Shown one piece after another: positions 17,931 to 26,211 of a DNA stretch of 64,000 nucleotides. The stretch spans positions 2,282,873-2,346,872 of the forward strand of contig NZ_VTRU01000001.1 in the NCBI RefSeq assembly GCF_008274625.1. Direction: 5' to 3'. The number at the start of each line of letters is the position of its first letter. The stretch's first letter is position 1. This DNA comes from Chryseobacterium panacisoli (GTDB lineage Bacteria; Bacteroidota; Bacteroidia; Flavobacteriales; Weeksellaceae). The notes beneath the pieces are model-generated. The model ran no database searches. It was given only the letters and a program-made list of their open reading frames with translations, and was not told the origin of the DNA. Both the position numbers and the translations under genes were made by a program.

Positions 17931-19043
17931 GTGATCAAAAATTTAGCATTCCTGACCCTTTTCTGCTTTTTGCTTTCCTGTACAACAACTGAGGTTTCAA
18001 AAGCTCCTCCTGTTGATAAAAAAGCCATCATTGATTCTACTGTTGCTGCTTTTCAGAAAACACTATTAGAACAACAGATTGATTCTACTTTCAAAAAGTA
18101 CCATTTCAATGGAAGCATTGCCGTTTTTAAAGACACCATTCCTCTTTACAGAAGAGAAAACGGGTATTCTGATTTTAAAAAGAAAACTAAAATCGACAGT
18201 AATACCATTTTTGCGATAGGTTCGGTAAGTAAGCAGTTTACAGCTGTTTTAGTTTTACTTCAAATGGAGCAGGGAAAACTGAATGTGACAGATAAAGTGT
18301 CAAAATACCTGAAGGAATTCCAGATCAAAGAATATGAAAACATTACCATTCATCAGTTATTAAATCATACTTCAGGATTGAATATGGTAGGAGGAAAGCT
18401 GATGTTTAAAAGCGGATCAGATTTCTTCTACTCCAACGATGGGTTCAATACTCTTGGAAAGATTGTGGAAAAAGTGTCCGGAAAGTCCTATGCTGAAAAT
18501 GTTCAGGAGCTCTTTAAAAAAGCTGGAATGACACATTCTTCAACGGGGGACATTTTTAAAGGGAATAATTTTGCCAGTGCTTACCTTGGTACATCCACAA
18601 AATTTCAGGAAGTTCCCAATATGCCGAAAAGATTAGGCGGACAGGAAATCGGAACTCCGGCTGGCGGAATATTATCTACCATTCAGGATCTTCATTCATG
18701 GAACAATGCTTTGTATGGCGGAAAAATTTTAAAGCCTGAAACCCTGAAGCTATTCATGGCCAAAAGCGCAGAAAGACGCCATGCAATTTTTGGAAAAATG
18801 GGCTATGCTTACGGTATTATGCTGAATATTGGCTCACCCAATTCTTATTTCCACAGCGGTTATATAAAAGGTTCTCCTTCATTAAACATCTATTATCCGG
18901 ACACGAAAACTTCCGTGATTATCCTGTCTAATATTGCCGATGAAGAAAAAGGAAAAGGAGTGATATTCAGACCTCATATTGAAGTAAAAAAGATCACAGA
19001 TCACCTTGAGAATACTCTTACGCAGCTTAGATCACAACATTAA
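17931..19043 (+). CDS. Serine hydrolase lipoprotein of the beta-lactamase/PBP class C family
   Basis: 370 residues, starting at GTG (GTGATCAAAAAT); no in-frame ATG gives the signal sequence. The lipobox is FLLSC (Cys17), so it is an envelope lipoprotein. Active-site motifs are SVSK (S98xxK101), YSN (167-169) and HSG near residue 305 (YFHSGYIKG), the SxxK / YxN / HxG set of class C beta-lactamase-like esterases and peptidases. Such proteins act on D-amino-acid peptides or esters; true beta-lactam resistance is not implied. Ends 4 bp from the convergent gene at 19048. Confidence 0.88.
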   Translation: MIKNLAFLTLFCFLLSCTTTEVSKAPPVDKKAIIDSTVAAFQKTLLEQQIDSTFKKYHFNGSIAVFKDTIPLYRRENGYSDFKKKTKIDSNTIFAIGSVSKQFTAVLVLLQMEQGKLNVTDKVSKYLKEFQIKEYENITIHQLLNHTSGLNMVGGKLMFKSGSDFFYSNDGFNTLGKIVEKVSGKSYAENVQELFKKAGMTHSSTGDIFKGNNFASAYLGTSTKFQEVPNMPKRLGGQEIGTPAGGILSTIQDLHSWNNALYGGKILKPETLKLFMAKSAERRHAIFGKMGYAYGIMLNIGSPNSYFHSGYIKGSPSLNIYYPDTKTSVIILSNIADEEKGKGVIFRPHIEVKKITDHLENTLTQLRSQH

Positions 19044-19047
19044 CTCT

Positions 19048-19767
19048 TTATACAGGCTTAAGAAATTCCCGCATTTTCATCAAGTTCTTTTTGTGTTCTG
19101 AAAAATTAAATACAGCAAAAACAAGTGCAGTCTGCAATATAAACGGAAAAATCAAAGTCAATAAAGTCGAAAAAATTTCAGAATGATTATTTTCTCTGAA
19201 AAACTGATAAGCATAATTCCCGTTCTTCATTACGATTTGTGCCATTGAAGAAGCGCAGACTACCATCAAGCCTATATTCTGCTGATACATTGTATAAAGG
19301 CTTTTCCCTTTATATTTAAAATCTGCTCTCAGATATTTCCAGATCTTATAATTAAAAACCAATATCAATATGGAACCTAACAAAAAAGATCCGTTAAGCA
19401 GTTTGAAAAACAGATTATAATCGTCCTGATTTCTTGCGACAAAGATCAACAGTAAGTTAATACCAAAAGCCAGCAATCCTATCATTAAAGATTTTCTGAA
19501 AAGCCCGGCATATTTTTCCTGTATAATCCTTTTGGCAATCAAAGGGATTGTTGTTGGATAAAACAATAGATAATTAACCAATTTAAATTCTCCGCTCCAG
19601 GATTCTTTTACCTTTAAAAAAGCATCATCAAAACTGATATTTTCCTTATCCTGAAGATCTGAAATCTGACTGATCATATGATCTCTGATTTCTACAAGAA
19701 TATCCAATGAGAGCTGCTGAGCTACCAGATAATCTGTAATTTTATTCTCCTGTTCTACCGTTATCAT
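19048..19767 (-). CDS. Multi-pass membrane protein coupled to a PadR regulator
   Basis: 239 residues. A ~65-residue soluble N-terminus (ENKITDYLVAQQLSLDILVEIRDHMISQISDLQ) resembles the helical head of membrane proteins that partner PadR regulators. At least four hydrophobic helices follow (FRKSLMIGLLAFGINLLLIFV; LLNGSFLLGSILILVF; NIGLMVVCASSMAQIV; LLTLIFPFILQTALVFAVF). Its ATG overlaps the PadR stop codon (ATGA), so the two are translationally coupled. In other bacteria PadR regulators often control such adjacent membrane proteins. The role is unknown. Confidence 0.8.
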   Translation of the reverse strand: MITVEQENKITDYLVAQQLSLDILVEIRDHMISQISDLQDKENISFDDAFLKVKESWSGEFKLVNYLLFYPTTIPLIAKRIIQEKYAGLFRKSLMIGLLAFGINLLLIFVARNQDDYNLFFKLLNGSFLLGSILILVFNYKIWKYLRADFKYKGKSLYTMYQQNIGLMVVCASSMAQIVMKNGNYAYQFFRENNHSEIFSTLLTLIFPFILQTALVFAVFNFSEHKKNLMKMREFLKPV

Positions 19768-20087
19768 AAATTGAATATGGTTTGTAGGTTTAGTAAGTAA
19801 CTTTTCATCTCAGTTTCTTTTTCCGCCTGTTGTTTTTTCCCTTTTTCAGTCAGCAGATAATATTTACGGTCTCTTCCGTTAATCTTCTGAATTTCAGAAA
19901 TAATCATCCCGTCACCCTCCAGTTTGTGCAGCAATGGATAAAGAGCTCCTTCTGTCATTTCAAGATCACCTTCCGTAAGCTCTTTTGCCCTTTGAGTAAT
20001 CTGATATCCGTACATTTTAATTTCTTTTGAAAGAAGCTTCAAAATAATATTCTGCAGGGTACCTTTATAAAGACTATTCTTTTTCAT
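19764..20087 (-). CDS. PadR family transcriptional regulator
   Basis: 107 residues, the usual size for a PadR-s2 protein. A winged helix-turn-helix domain (KGTLQNIILKLLSKEIKMYGYQITQRAKELTEG ... MTEGALYPLLHKLEGDGMIISE ... GRDRKYYLLTEKGKKQ) is followed by a dimerisation helix. The ATG at 20087 is chosen over an upstream in-frame start at 20192, since a -7 element and an inverted repeat lie in that extension. It overlaps the following membrane-protein gene by 4 bp. Probably a ligand-responsive repressor of its own two-gene operon. Confidence 0.88.
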   Translation of the reverse strand: MKKNSLYKGTLQNIILKLLSKEIKMYGYQITQRAKELTEGDLEMTEGALYPLLHKLEGDGMIISEIQKINGRDRKYYLLTEKGKKQQAEKETEMKSYLLNLQTIFNL

Positions 20088-20105
20088 AGAATGATTTATA
20101 CCTTG

Positions 20106-20133
20106 CAAACATATGCATAATTTTATTATGCAT
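20106..20133 (-). promoter_or_regulatory. padR promoter -7 element with adjoining operator-like inverted repeat
   Basis: On the minus strand TATGTTTG (20113-20106) fits the -7 consensus. Immediately upstream and touching it by one base is a perfect inverted repeat ATGCATAAT-TTT-ATTATGCAT (20113-20133). Its placement over the promoter suggests autorepression by PadR. The repeat is also ~33 bp before the divergent gene at 20167. Confidence 0.5.
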
Positions 20134-20166
20134 GTAAATTTAATATAAAAACTTTTAATTTGCCTT

Positions 20167-20691
20167 ATGAAAAAAATGTATTTCATAGCCATTTACCCTC
20201 CTCAAGAGATTATTGAAGAAATAAAAACCTTTAAAAAAGACCTGGCAAAGAATTATGCCAATTCCAAGGCTTTGAAAAATGAAGCCCATATTACATTATT
20301 CCCTCCCTTTTCAAGAGAAATTGAACTGGAGGAGGATATTCATATTGCTTTTCAGAAGATCAATACAGAAATCACGCCTTTTGAAGTAGAACTGGATGGC
20401 TTTGGAAGTTTTGCTAATCCTAAAAATCCTGTACTCTATATTCAGCCAAAAGAAAATATTCATTTAACCGAGCTTTATCATAGGGTAAAAGAGTACTTTA
20501 ATTTTGTCCCGTATTCTTTTAGTCCCCACGTGACTGTAGGGTTCAGAGATCTGAGTTGGGAAAATTACCTTAAAGCCTGGGAAAAATATGAAGCAAAGGA
20601 TTACAAAACTAAATTTTTAGTTGACAAAATAATACTTCTCCGTCATGATGGACACTGGGTGCCCATAGCAGAGAAAAAACTGGAAAAATAA
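20167..20691 (+). CDS. 2'-5' RNA ligase family / RNA 2',3'-cyclic phosphodiesterase-like protein
   Basis: 174 residues, a complete 2H-phosphoesterase. Both catalytic HxT motifs are present: EAHITLFPPF (H41, T43) and SPHVTVGFRD (H121, T123), about 80 residues apart as in the family. Members open 2',3'-cyclic phosphates on RNA, such as ThpR-type enzymes; the natural substrate in Bacteroidota is not known. Cytoplasmic. It is divergent from padR, and the padR operator may affect it. Confidence 0.88.
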   Translation: MKKMYFIAIYPPQEIIEEIKTFKKDLAKNYANSKALKNEAHITLFPPFSREIELEEDIHIAFQKINTEITPFEVELDGFGSFANPKNPVLYIQPKENIHLTELYHRVKEYFNFVPYSFSPHVTVGFRDLSWENYLKAWEKYEAKDYKTKFLVDKIILLRHDGHWVPIAEKKLEK

Positions 20692-20717
20692 AACCGGCTG
20701 CTGGAGCCGGTTTCATT
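20691..20717. terminator. Intrinsic terminator
   Basis: A 9-bp stem AAACCGGCT / AGCCGGTTT (20691-20699 and 20705-20713) separates two convergent genes. The flanking A and T content allows weak use on both strands. Confidence 0.75.
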
Positions 20718-20721
20718 CAAT

Positions 20722-22080
20722 TTATTCTTTTATGATCTTCTGAGAAAGAATCAGATTTTTGTTTTCTTTTACATTCAGCAGATAGGTTCCTGCCGGGAAA
20801 TTTTTAATATCAATTCTTATTCCGGCATCTTTGAATTCAAATCTGGACGGAATCAATTTCCCGGAAACATCATAGATTTCTACTTTTATATCCTTTGAAA
20901 AATCTTGTTTCCCTTTAATGAAAAATTCTCCGTCTGTAGGATTCGGATAAATACTGAACCGTCTTTCTTCAGCTTTTACTTCTGAAAGTTTAAGAGTAGA
21001 TTTACTCAGAGTCCAGGAAACATTGGTAACATGAAGGGTGCTATGATTATCAACTTTTAAAAGCGGATTGTTATCAACTACCGAAAGTGTCAAAGTATTG
21101 TTTCCGTTGTTAAGTTGTCCGGGAGTAATCGTAACACTGTTTCCTGTTGCCCCTAAAGCTGTTCCATTTAACGTCCAGGTGTTGGCTAATGTATTGGGAA
21201 TAGGAAGAATTTCATTGACTGTGAAAGTCACATTGGATGTAGCATCTACCGAAGTATTATTTGCCGGTGTATAGGAATCTACAGGAGATACTAAACTATG
21301 GATTCTTTCGATAATTGCTTCTTTACATACGGAGCAGAACTGTTGGTTAAGATATCTCATCTCACAACTCTGGTGCGGACGGAACCAGGTTGGGCTTTCA
21401 GCATGTGCATATACACCTACTCCGTTTAATCCTACCCAGTTTTTCCACTTAATCGTTGCGGGGTTAGAATTCTGTGTTTTATTTGGAGATTCCAATGAGC
21501 CTGAAAACCAATATTCATCAGCTAATTTACCAAATGAGTGTCCAAGCTCATGCACCACAATTTCGTTTGAAGATCCATTTAATGAAGCAAAAGCATAGGT
21601 CCCTCCACAACCTCCATATTCCGTAGAATTGCCCAATACATAGGTGATATCATAATCCGGGATATTGGCCGCCAGAACCTGCCCAACCTTATTGGTTGTA
21701 TTGCTGTAGATACATCTGTGGACTCCGACATCGAAGGTAGAACCAAGGTAATTATTGGGGTTGGTTACAGGAATTACGGGTTCAGTAACATCCGTCGCAG
21801 TTCCCGGATGCTTCACTCCTGATTCTGTGGAAATCACTTTTACTGCATAAGCATTAAAATAATTTTTATATTCTGTATAGGGACTTTTTGTAAAAAGATA
21901 ATTGACTGTATTCTGAGCTGACGTTGTAAAAGCAGCCTGCTGTGCAGCAGTAAATCCGTCTCCTAAAACAGCGATAACAACTCTCTTACTGTTGTCTCCG
22001 TTCTGTAAAAGCGGAACAGTATCGAATGTCTGGCCAAAACAGCTGCTACCAATCAAAAGGGATAATAAAACTTTTTTCAT
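20722..22080 (-). CDS. Secreted M64 family metallopeptidase with T9SS type A tail
   Basis: 452 residues. A signal peptide (MKKVLLSLLIGSSCFG) is followed by the catalytic domain of the IgA-peptidase M64 family: VVIAVLGDGFTAAQQ, zinc motif HELGHSFGKLADEY (HELGH at 177-181, downstream Asp as in metzincin-like sites), and CEMRYLNQQFCSVC in the C-terminal half of the domain. A ~90-residue Ig-like module follows, then a type A T9SS sorting domain (FSIYPNPTDGEFFIKG ... KVEIYDVSGKLI ... IKNFPAGTYLLNVKENKNLILSQKIIKE). It is therefore secreted through the outer membrane. The true substrate is unknown; M64 is named after a Clostridium IgA protease but most members are uncharacterised. It follows the gene at 22083 by 2 bp, indicating an operon. 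Confidence 0.92.
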   Translation of the reverse strand: MKKVLLSLLIGSSCFGQTFDTVPLLQNGDNSKRVVIAVLGDGFTAAQQAAFTTSAQNTVNYLFTKSPYTEYKNYFNAYAVKVISTESGVKHPGTATDVTEPVIPVTNPNNYLGSTFDVGVHRCIYSNTTNKVGQVLAANIPDYDITYVLGNSTEYGGCGGTYAFASLNGSSNEIVVHELGHSFGKLADEYWFSGSLESPNKTQNSNPATIKWKNWVGLNGVGVYAHAESPTWFRPHQSCEMRYLNQQFCSVCKEAIIERIHSLVSPVDSYTPANNTSVDATSNVTFTVNEILPIPNTLANTWTLNGTALGATGNSVTITPGQLNNGNNTLTLSVVDNNPLLKVDNHSTLHVTNVSWTLSKSTLKLSEVKAEERRFSIYPNPTDGEFFIKGKQDFSKDIKVEIYDVSGKLIPSRFEFKDAGIRIDIKNFPAGTYLLNVKENKNLILSQKIIKE

Positions 22081-22082
22081 AA

Positions 22083-22580
22083 TTATAGTTTTTGTGTGAA
22101 TAATAGTTGTACTCCATCATCAGTTGCCTTTTCAACCTTTATAGTCTGAACATTTTCAGAATAGGAAAAACGGGCGCTGAATTCCGTGCTCTGAAGGGAA
22201 GCTTTATGTCTGGAAATTCCTTCTTTTTCATACACTTCCAATTCAGGATTAAAAGGATCTTTCACAAGCTGTCTGACAACTTCTTTCCCTCCGGATTCCG
22301 TCAAAGTAATGATAAGATCTCCCTTATGAACTTCATTTCTTTCAAAAGAAGGCATATGTTTCAATCTGCCATCTGTTATTTTAGAACTTTGCAGGGTAAT
22401 TTTTGCATTTCCTGACTGATCTCTATCTGCCTTGAAAAACAAATAAATAATCCGATCACCTTTTTTCACTGTGGTTTCTGAAAGTGACTGCCTTTTTTGA
22501 GTTAATCCATTTTCTTTCTGAAAGCTATAAAAAAGAAAAACAGGAACAATAAGTACATTAAATACATTTTTCATAATCAT
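22083..22580 (-). CDS. Small exported protein upstream of the M64 peptidase
   Basis: 165 residues (ATG at 22580; a second ATG at 22574 is equally possible). The N-terminal hydrophobic stretch NVFNVLIVPVFLFYSF looks like a signal peptide or anchor. The rest is charged and predicted beta-rich (KKGDRIIYLFFKADRDQSGNAKITLQSSKITDG; GDLIITLTESGGKEVVRQLVKDPFNPELEVYEKEG). No family recognised. It is the first gene of a two-gene unit with the M64 peptidase (2-bp gap), so it may be a pro-peptide-like partner, inhibitor or chaperone; that is inference from position only. Confidence 0.7.
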   Translation of the reverse strand: MIMKNVFNVLIVPVFLFYSFQKENGLTQKRQSLSETTVKKGDRIIYLFFKADRDQSGNAKITLQSSKITDGRLKHMPSFERNEVHKGDLIITLTESGGKEVVRQLVKDPFNPELEVYEKEGISRHKASLQSTEFSARFSYSENVQTIKVEKATDDGVQLLFTQKL

Positions 22581-22661
22581 TTTTGTTTAAAGTTACTAAA
22601 GTTTTAAATATGAATGAAAATCATTACAAATACTTTTTTCAACTTAAAACACAGAAAGTCT

Positions 22662-22669
22662 TATCTTTG
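22662..22669 (+). promoter_or_regulatory. Bacteroidota -7 promoter element of ruvC
   Basis: TATCTTTG lies 5 bp before the ATG at 22675, giving an extremely short or absent leader. Confidence 0.45.
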
Positions 22670-22674
22670 AAGCA

Positions 22675-23229
22675 ATGATTTCAGAGAAAATAATTTTAGG
22701 GATTGACCCGGGAACAACTATAATGGGGTTTGGCATCATCTCCGTCAAAAAAGGAAAAATGGAGATGGTTTCCATTCATGAACTGATCTTAAAAAAATAT
22801 CCCAATCACGAAACAAAGCTCAAATATATTTTTGAAAGAACGCTGTCTCTTATCGATGAGTTTCATCCTGATGAAGTAGCTCTTGAAGCTCCTTTCTTCG
22901 GAAAAAACGTACAGAGTATGCTTAAACTTGGCCGCGCACAGGGTGTTGCCATGGCTGCAAGCCTTTACAGAAATATTCCCATCACCGAATATTCTCCGAA
23001 AAAAATCAAAATGGCTATCACCGGAAACGGAAACGCCAGTAAAGAACAGGTAGCAGGGATGCTTCAGAATCTTCTTAATTTAAAAGAATTCCCTACAAAA
23101 TACCTGGATGCCTCCGATGGACTTGCTGTTGCAGTATGTCATCATTTTAATTCCGGAACCATAGCAGATACCAAATCGTATTCCGGATGGGAGAGTTTTT
23201 TGAAGCAGAATCCTGATAGATTGAAATAA
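22675..23229 (+). CDS. ruvC: Crossover junction endodeoxyribonuclease RuvC
   Basis: 184 residues. RuvC resolves Holliday junctions, working with RuvAB, by symmetric nicking. All four acidic catalytic residues are visible: D11 (LGIDPGTT), E71 (VALEAPFFGKN), D145 and D148 (YLDASDGLAVAVCHHF). The length and the LGRAQGVAMAA and YSPKKIKMAITGNGNASKEQV blocks are typical. The start ATG follows the -7 element almost directly. No ruvA or ruvB nearby. Confidence 0.97.
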   Translation: MISEKIILGIDPGTTIMGFGIISVKKGKMEMVSIHELILKKYPNHETKLKYIFERTLSLIDEFHPDEVALEAPFFGKNVQSMLKLGRAQGVAMAASLYRNIPITEYSPKKIKMAITGNGNASKEQVAGMLQNLLNLKEFPTKYLDASDGLAVAVCHHFNSGTIADTKSYSGWESFLKQNPDRLK

Positions 23230-23357
23230 TCCTGATCTTTTCCCTGAAAATTTCAAAAAGTAATTTTAATTGTCTTAAAAACAGTTTTTTATGAAAACAT
23301 TTACAGTTACTTGGTAAAACATAATACTATCTTTTACATTGGTATGATTTTTAGTAC

Positions 23358-23365
23358 TACCTTTG
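23358..23365 (+). promoter_or_regulatory. Bacteroidota -7 promoter element
   Basis: TACCTTTG lies 15 bp before the ATG at 23381. A TTG is present 16 bp upstream (23339-23341). It overlaps an in-frame TTG at 23363, which rules out that codon as the start. Confidence 0.5.
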
Positions 23366-23380
23366 TATAAATTTTCAGTT

Positions 23381-24451
23381 ATGAAAACAAACCAACAAAC
23401 TATAAATCAAGGGACTCATAAAATAAACTGGTTCCAAAAATTTCTGATGGTATGTTCCGGCGGGAACATTCATATCTTAAGAAAGACTCCGAGTGAATGG
23501 AATAAATTTTCAGGGATTGGAGGGATTGTACTTTTCACTGCAGTATTTGCTACTTTGTCTGCAGGTTATGCTATGTATACCGTTTTTGACAACATTTGGG
23601 CAGCCGTAGGATTTGGAATTCTTTGGGGATTGATGATTTTTAATCTTGACCGTTATATCGTTTCTTCCATTAAAAAAACAGGAACATGGTGGAATCAGAT
23701 TCTGATGGCTATTCCCCGTCTTATTCTTGCTACATTTTTAGGGATTATTATTTCTAAACCATTAGAACTTAAAATTTTTGAAAAAGAGGTAAATAAACAG
23801 CTGAATACCATTATTCAAAGGAATAAAAAGCAGCTTCAGGGTGAAATGAGTGGAAGGATTCTTCAGCAGAGCGGACCTTTTGAAACCGAAAAACAGCAGA
23901 TTTCAGGAAAAGTAGCACAGTATCAGAAAGCCTATGATTCTGCTTCGGTAGAACTTGAAAAAGAAATTCTGGGAAAACAATCGGGTTTAACCAGTGGAAA
24001 AGAGGGTTACGGGCCGAATGCCAAACGTAAACAGGAATTAAAAGAGCAGCGCAGACAGGATCTTGAGAATTATCAGAAACAAGCTGCACCCAGACTGGAA
24101 TATCTGGATAAAGAAATATCCAAGGTATATACGAATCTGGAAACTGAAAGAAAATCTACAGAGACTTTTGAGGATAAATTCAATGGATTTGCAGCAAGGC
24201 TTCAGGCATTGGATGAACTGGGTAAAAATTCAGCTATTATAGGACTGGCAGCAACTTTTATTATGGGACTGTTTATCTGTCTCGAAATATCTCCGGTTCT
24301 GGTAAAATTAATTTCTCATATAGGACCTTATGATTATCTTTTAGAAAAAACAGAAAATGATTTCAGACTGTATTCTAAAGAAAAAATTGAAAAAGGAAAT
24401 GCTCTGACAGATTTCAGGATTGATGATTTTAAGGATAATCTGAAAAATTAA
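23381..24451 (+). CDS. DUF4407 family membrane protein
   Basis: 356 residues. Conserved N-terminal block WFQKFLMVCSGGNIHILRKTPSEWNKFSGIGGIVLFTAVFATLSAGYAMYTVFDN, then a second hydrophobic hairpin (WAAVGFGILWGLMIFNLDRYIVSS; QILMAIPRLILATFLGIIISKPLELKIFEKE), all typical of DUF4407. A long coiled-coil region follows (~150-280, rich in K, E, Q). Another helix (IIGLAATFIMGLFICLEISPVLVKL) precedes the charged C-terminus with YDYLLEK. Likely an inner-membrane protein with a large coiled-coil loop; function unknown. Monocistronic, with a terminator at 24532-24562. Confidence 0.85.
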   Translation: MKTNQQTINQGTHKINWFQKFLMVCSGGNIHILRKTPSEWNKFSGIGGIVLFTAVFATLSAGYAMYTVFDNIWAAVGFGILWGLMIFNLDRYIVSSIKKTGTWWNQILMAIPRLILATFLGIIISKPLELKIFEKEVNKQLNTIIQRNKKQLQGEMSGRILQQSGPFETEKQQISGKVAQYQKAYDSASVELEKEILGKQSGLTSGKEGYGPNAKRKQELKEQRRQDLENYQKQAAPRLEYLDKEISKVYTNLETERKSTETFEDKFNGFAARLQALDELGKNSAIIGLAATFIMGLFICLEISPVLVKLISHIGPYDYLLEKTENDFRLYSKEKIEKGNALTDFRIDDFKDNLKN

Positions 24452-24531
24452 AGTGATAATTCAATATATCATCAGTCATTAAATATTAGAGAAAAAATCT
24501 ATAATAATTTATTTTTCAATAAATAAAATCT

Positions 24532-24565
24532 AACCTTTTGTTATATTACGAAAGGTTTTTCTTTT
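24532..24565 (+). terminator. Intrinsic terminator
   Basis: AACCTTT / AAAGGTT (24532-24538 and 24551-24557) with a T-rich tail follows the DUF4407 gene. The stem is short and the loop 12 nt. Confidence 0.55.
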
Positions 24566-24624
24566 AATCAAGTATTTTATGTAAAATATTTTCTAATTTT
24601 ATACTACTTAAAATTCTTGCTATC

Positions 24625-25218
24625 ATGAAAAACTTAATTTTTGCATGTACGCTGCTGATATGCAGTGCATTTGCTCCTGCCCTAAAAGCACAGGCATCAG
24701 AACCTTTTTTAGGACAAATAGCTTTTGTACCTTATAATTTTGCCCCAAAATACTGGGCAGAATGTAATGGGCAGATCCTGCCCATCGCTCAAAATCAAGC
24801 ACTTTTTTCATTGTTAGGAACTACGTATGGAGGGAATGGAACAACCACCTTTGCTTTGCCTGATATGAGGGGAAGGGTACTTGTTCATAACGGACAGGCT
24901 CCGGGAGGACCCACTACTTATACTATGGGAGAAACCGGAGGAACCGAAAGTGTAACGTTACTGATAACACAAATGCCAGCTCACAATCATACTGTAAGTG
25001 CCGTAACAGCGGAAGGAAATCAAAATTCACCAACAAATAATCTTCTGGCAGACACTAAAATTCTTGATAAAGAATATTCCGACGCAGCAGCCAATACTAC
25101 GATGAAAAGCACAATGGTAGGAAACACAGGAGGAAGCCAGCCTCATGAAAACAGACCTCCCTTTATCACTCTGAAATGCATCATTGCATTGGCCGGAGTT
25201 TTCCCATCACAAAATTAA
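24625..25218 (+). CDS. Secreted phage-tail-collar-domain protein
   Basis: 197 residues. A clear signal peptide (MKNLIFACTLLICSAFAPALKAQA) precedes a tail-collar/microcystin-dependent-protein-like domain: FLGQIAFVPYNFAPKYWAECNGQILPIAQNQALFSLLGTTYGGNGTTTFALPDMRGRVLVHNG, then GGTESVTLLITQMPAHNHTV and the C-terminal GGSQPHENRPPFITLKCIIALAG. The domain forms trimeric fibre tips in phages; cellular copies of this short form usually lack a signal peptide, so a Sec-exported version is notable. It is followed after 5 bp by a T9SS type A protein, almost surely in the same transcript. The biological role is unknown. Confidence 0.87.
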   Translation: MKNLIFACTLLICSAFAPALKAQASEPFLGQIAFVPYNFAPKYWAECNGQILPIAQNQALFSLLGTTYGGNGTTTFALPDMRGRVLVHNGQAPGGPTTYTMGETGGTESVTLLITQMPAHNHTVSAVTAEGNQNSPTNNLLADTKILDKEYSDAAANTTMKSTMVGNTGGSQPHENRPPFITLKCIIALAGVFPSQN

Positions 25219-25223
25219 CGGTT

Positions 25224-25916
25224 ATGAAAATTCTTTACTTATTATGTCTGTTCGCCGGAAGCTCAGCTTTTGCACAGACCATAACATTTAGTGGATGTCC
25301 TAACCTTTTTAGCAGCCCGCCTAACACATATACTTTTAACAAAACCGGAGTAGACGCTTTTAACAAAAACATTTATATGACGACTCCTATTGACGGCGGA
25401 CAAGATTGTGATGGATTAGGCACCTGTGAATTTAAAATCCAATGGAACAACACCCTTACAAGATGGGAATTTCTTGGTGATGAAGGGAACGGAACTTTTA
25501 CAACTCCTTATCTGATTTATTATAATTCAACAGGAAATAATTCTGTACCCATACCTCCAGGCAACAGCGTTGGAACATGGGTAGAAAATACAGTAATGAC
25601 TAACGGACAATGTGGCGGAAACCTTACTGCAGTAAATTCCACTATGACGGGTGACGTACAGACCACAACGTTGGGAACTTCAGATCTTTCTCAACATAAA
25701 ATCCAGATCTTCCCTAATCCTGTGACAGATTTCATCCGTATTTCAGGTATTGATGACGGATCATCTATCCAAATCTATAATATGGACGGGCGACTTGTAA
25801 AAACTGAAACGTTTGATTCAAAAATTGATGTCTCACAACTTATTCCAGGTGGTTATATATTAAAAATAAATACCAGGAATTTCCAAACTCATCAATTTAA
25901 ATTCGTGAAAAAATAA
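25224..25916 (+). CDS. T9SS type A sorting-domain protein
   Basis: 230 residues from the ATG at 25224 (a longer frame would overlap the previous gene). A signal peptide (MKILYLLCLFAGSSAFA) precedes ~130 residues of beta-rich domain with four cysteines, probably two disulfides (SGCPNLF, GGQDCDGLGTCEF, NGQCGGN). This segment resembles secreted domains seen beside tail-collar proteins and is otherwise unrecognised. The C-terminal type A sorting tail is IQIFPNPVTDFIRISG ... IQIYNMDGRLVKTE ... ISQLIPGGYILKI-type and ends HQFKFVKK. Exported across the outer membrane by T9SS. Confidence 0.85.
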   Translation: MKILYLLCLFAGSSAFAQTITFSGCPNLFSSPPNTYTFNKTGVDAFNKNIYMTTPIDGGQDCDGLGTCEFKIQWNNTLTRWEFLGDEGNGTFTTPYLIYYNSTGNNSVPIPPGNSVGTWVENTVMTNGQCGGNLTAVNSTMTGDVQTTTLGTSDLSQHKIQIFPNPVTDFIRISGIDDGSSIQIYNMDGRLVKTETFDSKIDVSQLIPGGYILKINTRNFQTHQFKFVKK

Positions 25917-25944
25917 ACTGCTATTTTATAAGAACAAATCTTTG

Positions 25945-25976
25945 AAGCTTTCGGAATTACCGGAAGCTTTTATTTT
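25945..25976 (+). terminator. Intrinsic terminator
   Basis: A 10-bp stem with one G-U pair (25945-25954 and 25960-25969) and a T tract ends the collar/T9SS gene pair. Confidence 0.8.
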
Positions 25977-25999
25977 TCCGGACAAGGAACATTTTTTGT

Positions 26000-26209
26000 A
26001 TGAATTGTAGTATGCCTTCAAGTGTTGTACACCATTTCATTTATTTCCCGGATACTGAAATATTGAGAATTATATATCAGTCAGGAGCGGTTTATGACTA
26101 TCTTAAAGTTCCTTCTGATATTATTGAAAAGTTTAAAAAGGCAAGATCCAAAGGGCAATTTTTAAATAAAGTGATCAAGCCCGGATTTAAATACCGTAAA
26201 ATTGAATAA
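26000..26209 (+). CDS. KTSC domain protein
   Basis: 69 residues (65 if the second ATG at 26012 is used). Nearly the whole protein is a KTSC domain: MPSSVVHHFIYFPDTEILRIIYQSGAVYDYLKVPSDIIEKFKKARSKGQFLNKVIKPGFKYRKI. The domain is named after a motif in a lysyl-tRNA-synthetase-like context and occurs as short stand-alone proteins in many bacteria; its function is unknown. Flanked by terminators on both sides. Confidence 0.85.
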   Translation: MNCSMPSSVVHHFIYFPDTEILRIIYQSGAVYDYLKVPSDIIEKFKKARSKGQFLNKVIKPGFKYRKIE

Positions 26210-26211
26210 AA

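Noticed and set aside
17931..19043. Calling this an antibiotic-resistance beta-lactamase
   Set aside because: It has the SxxK/YxN/HxG motifs of the wider family, but as a lipoprotein with no close match to AmpC it is better left as a serine hydrolase.
23363..23380. Upstream TTG start for the DUF4407 protein
   Set aside because: Lies in the -7 element TACCTTTG.
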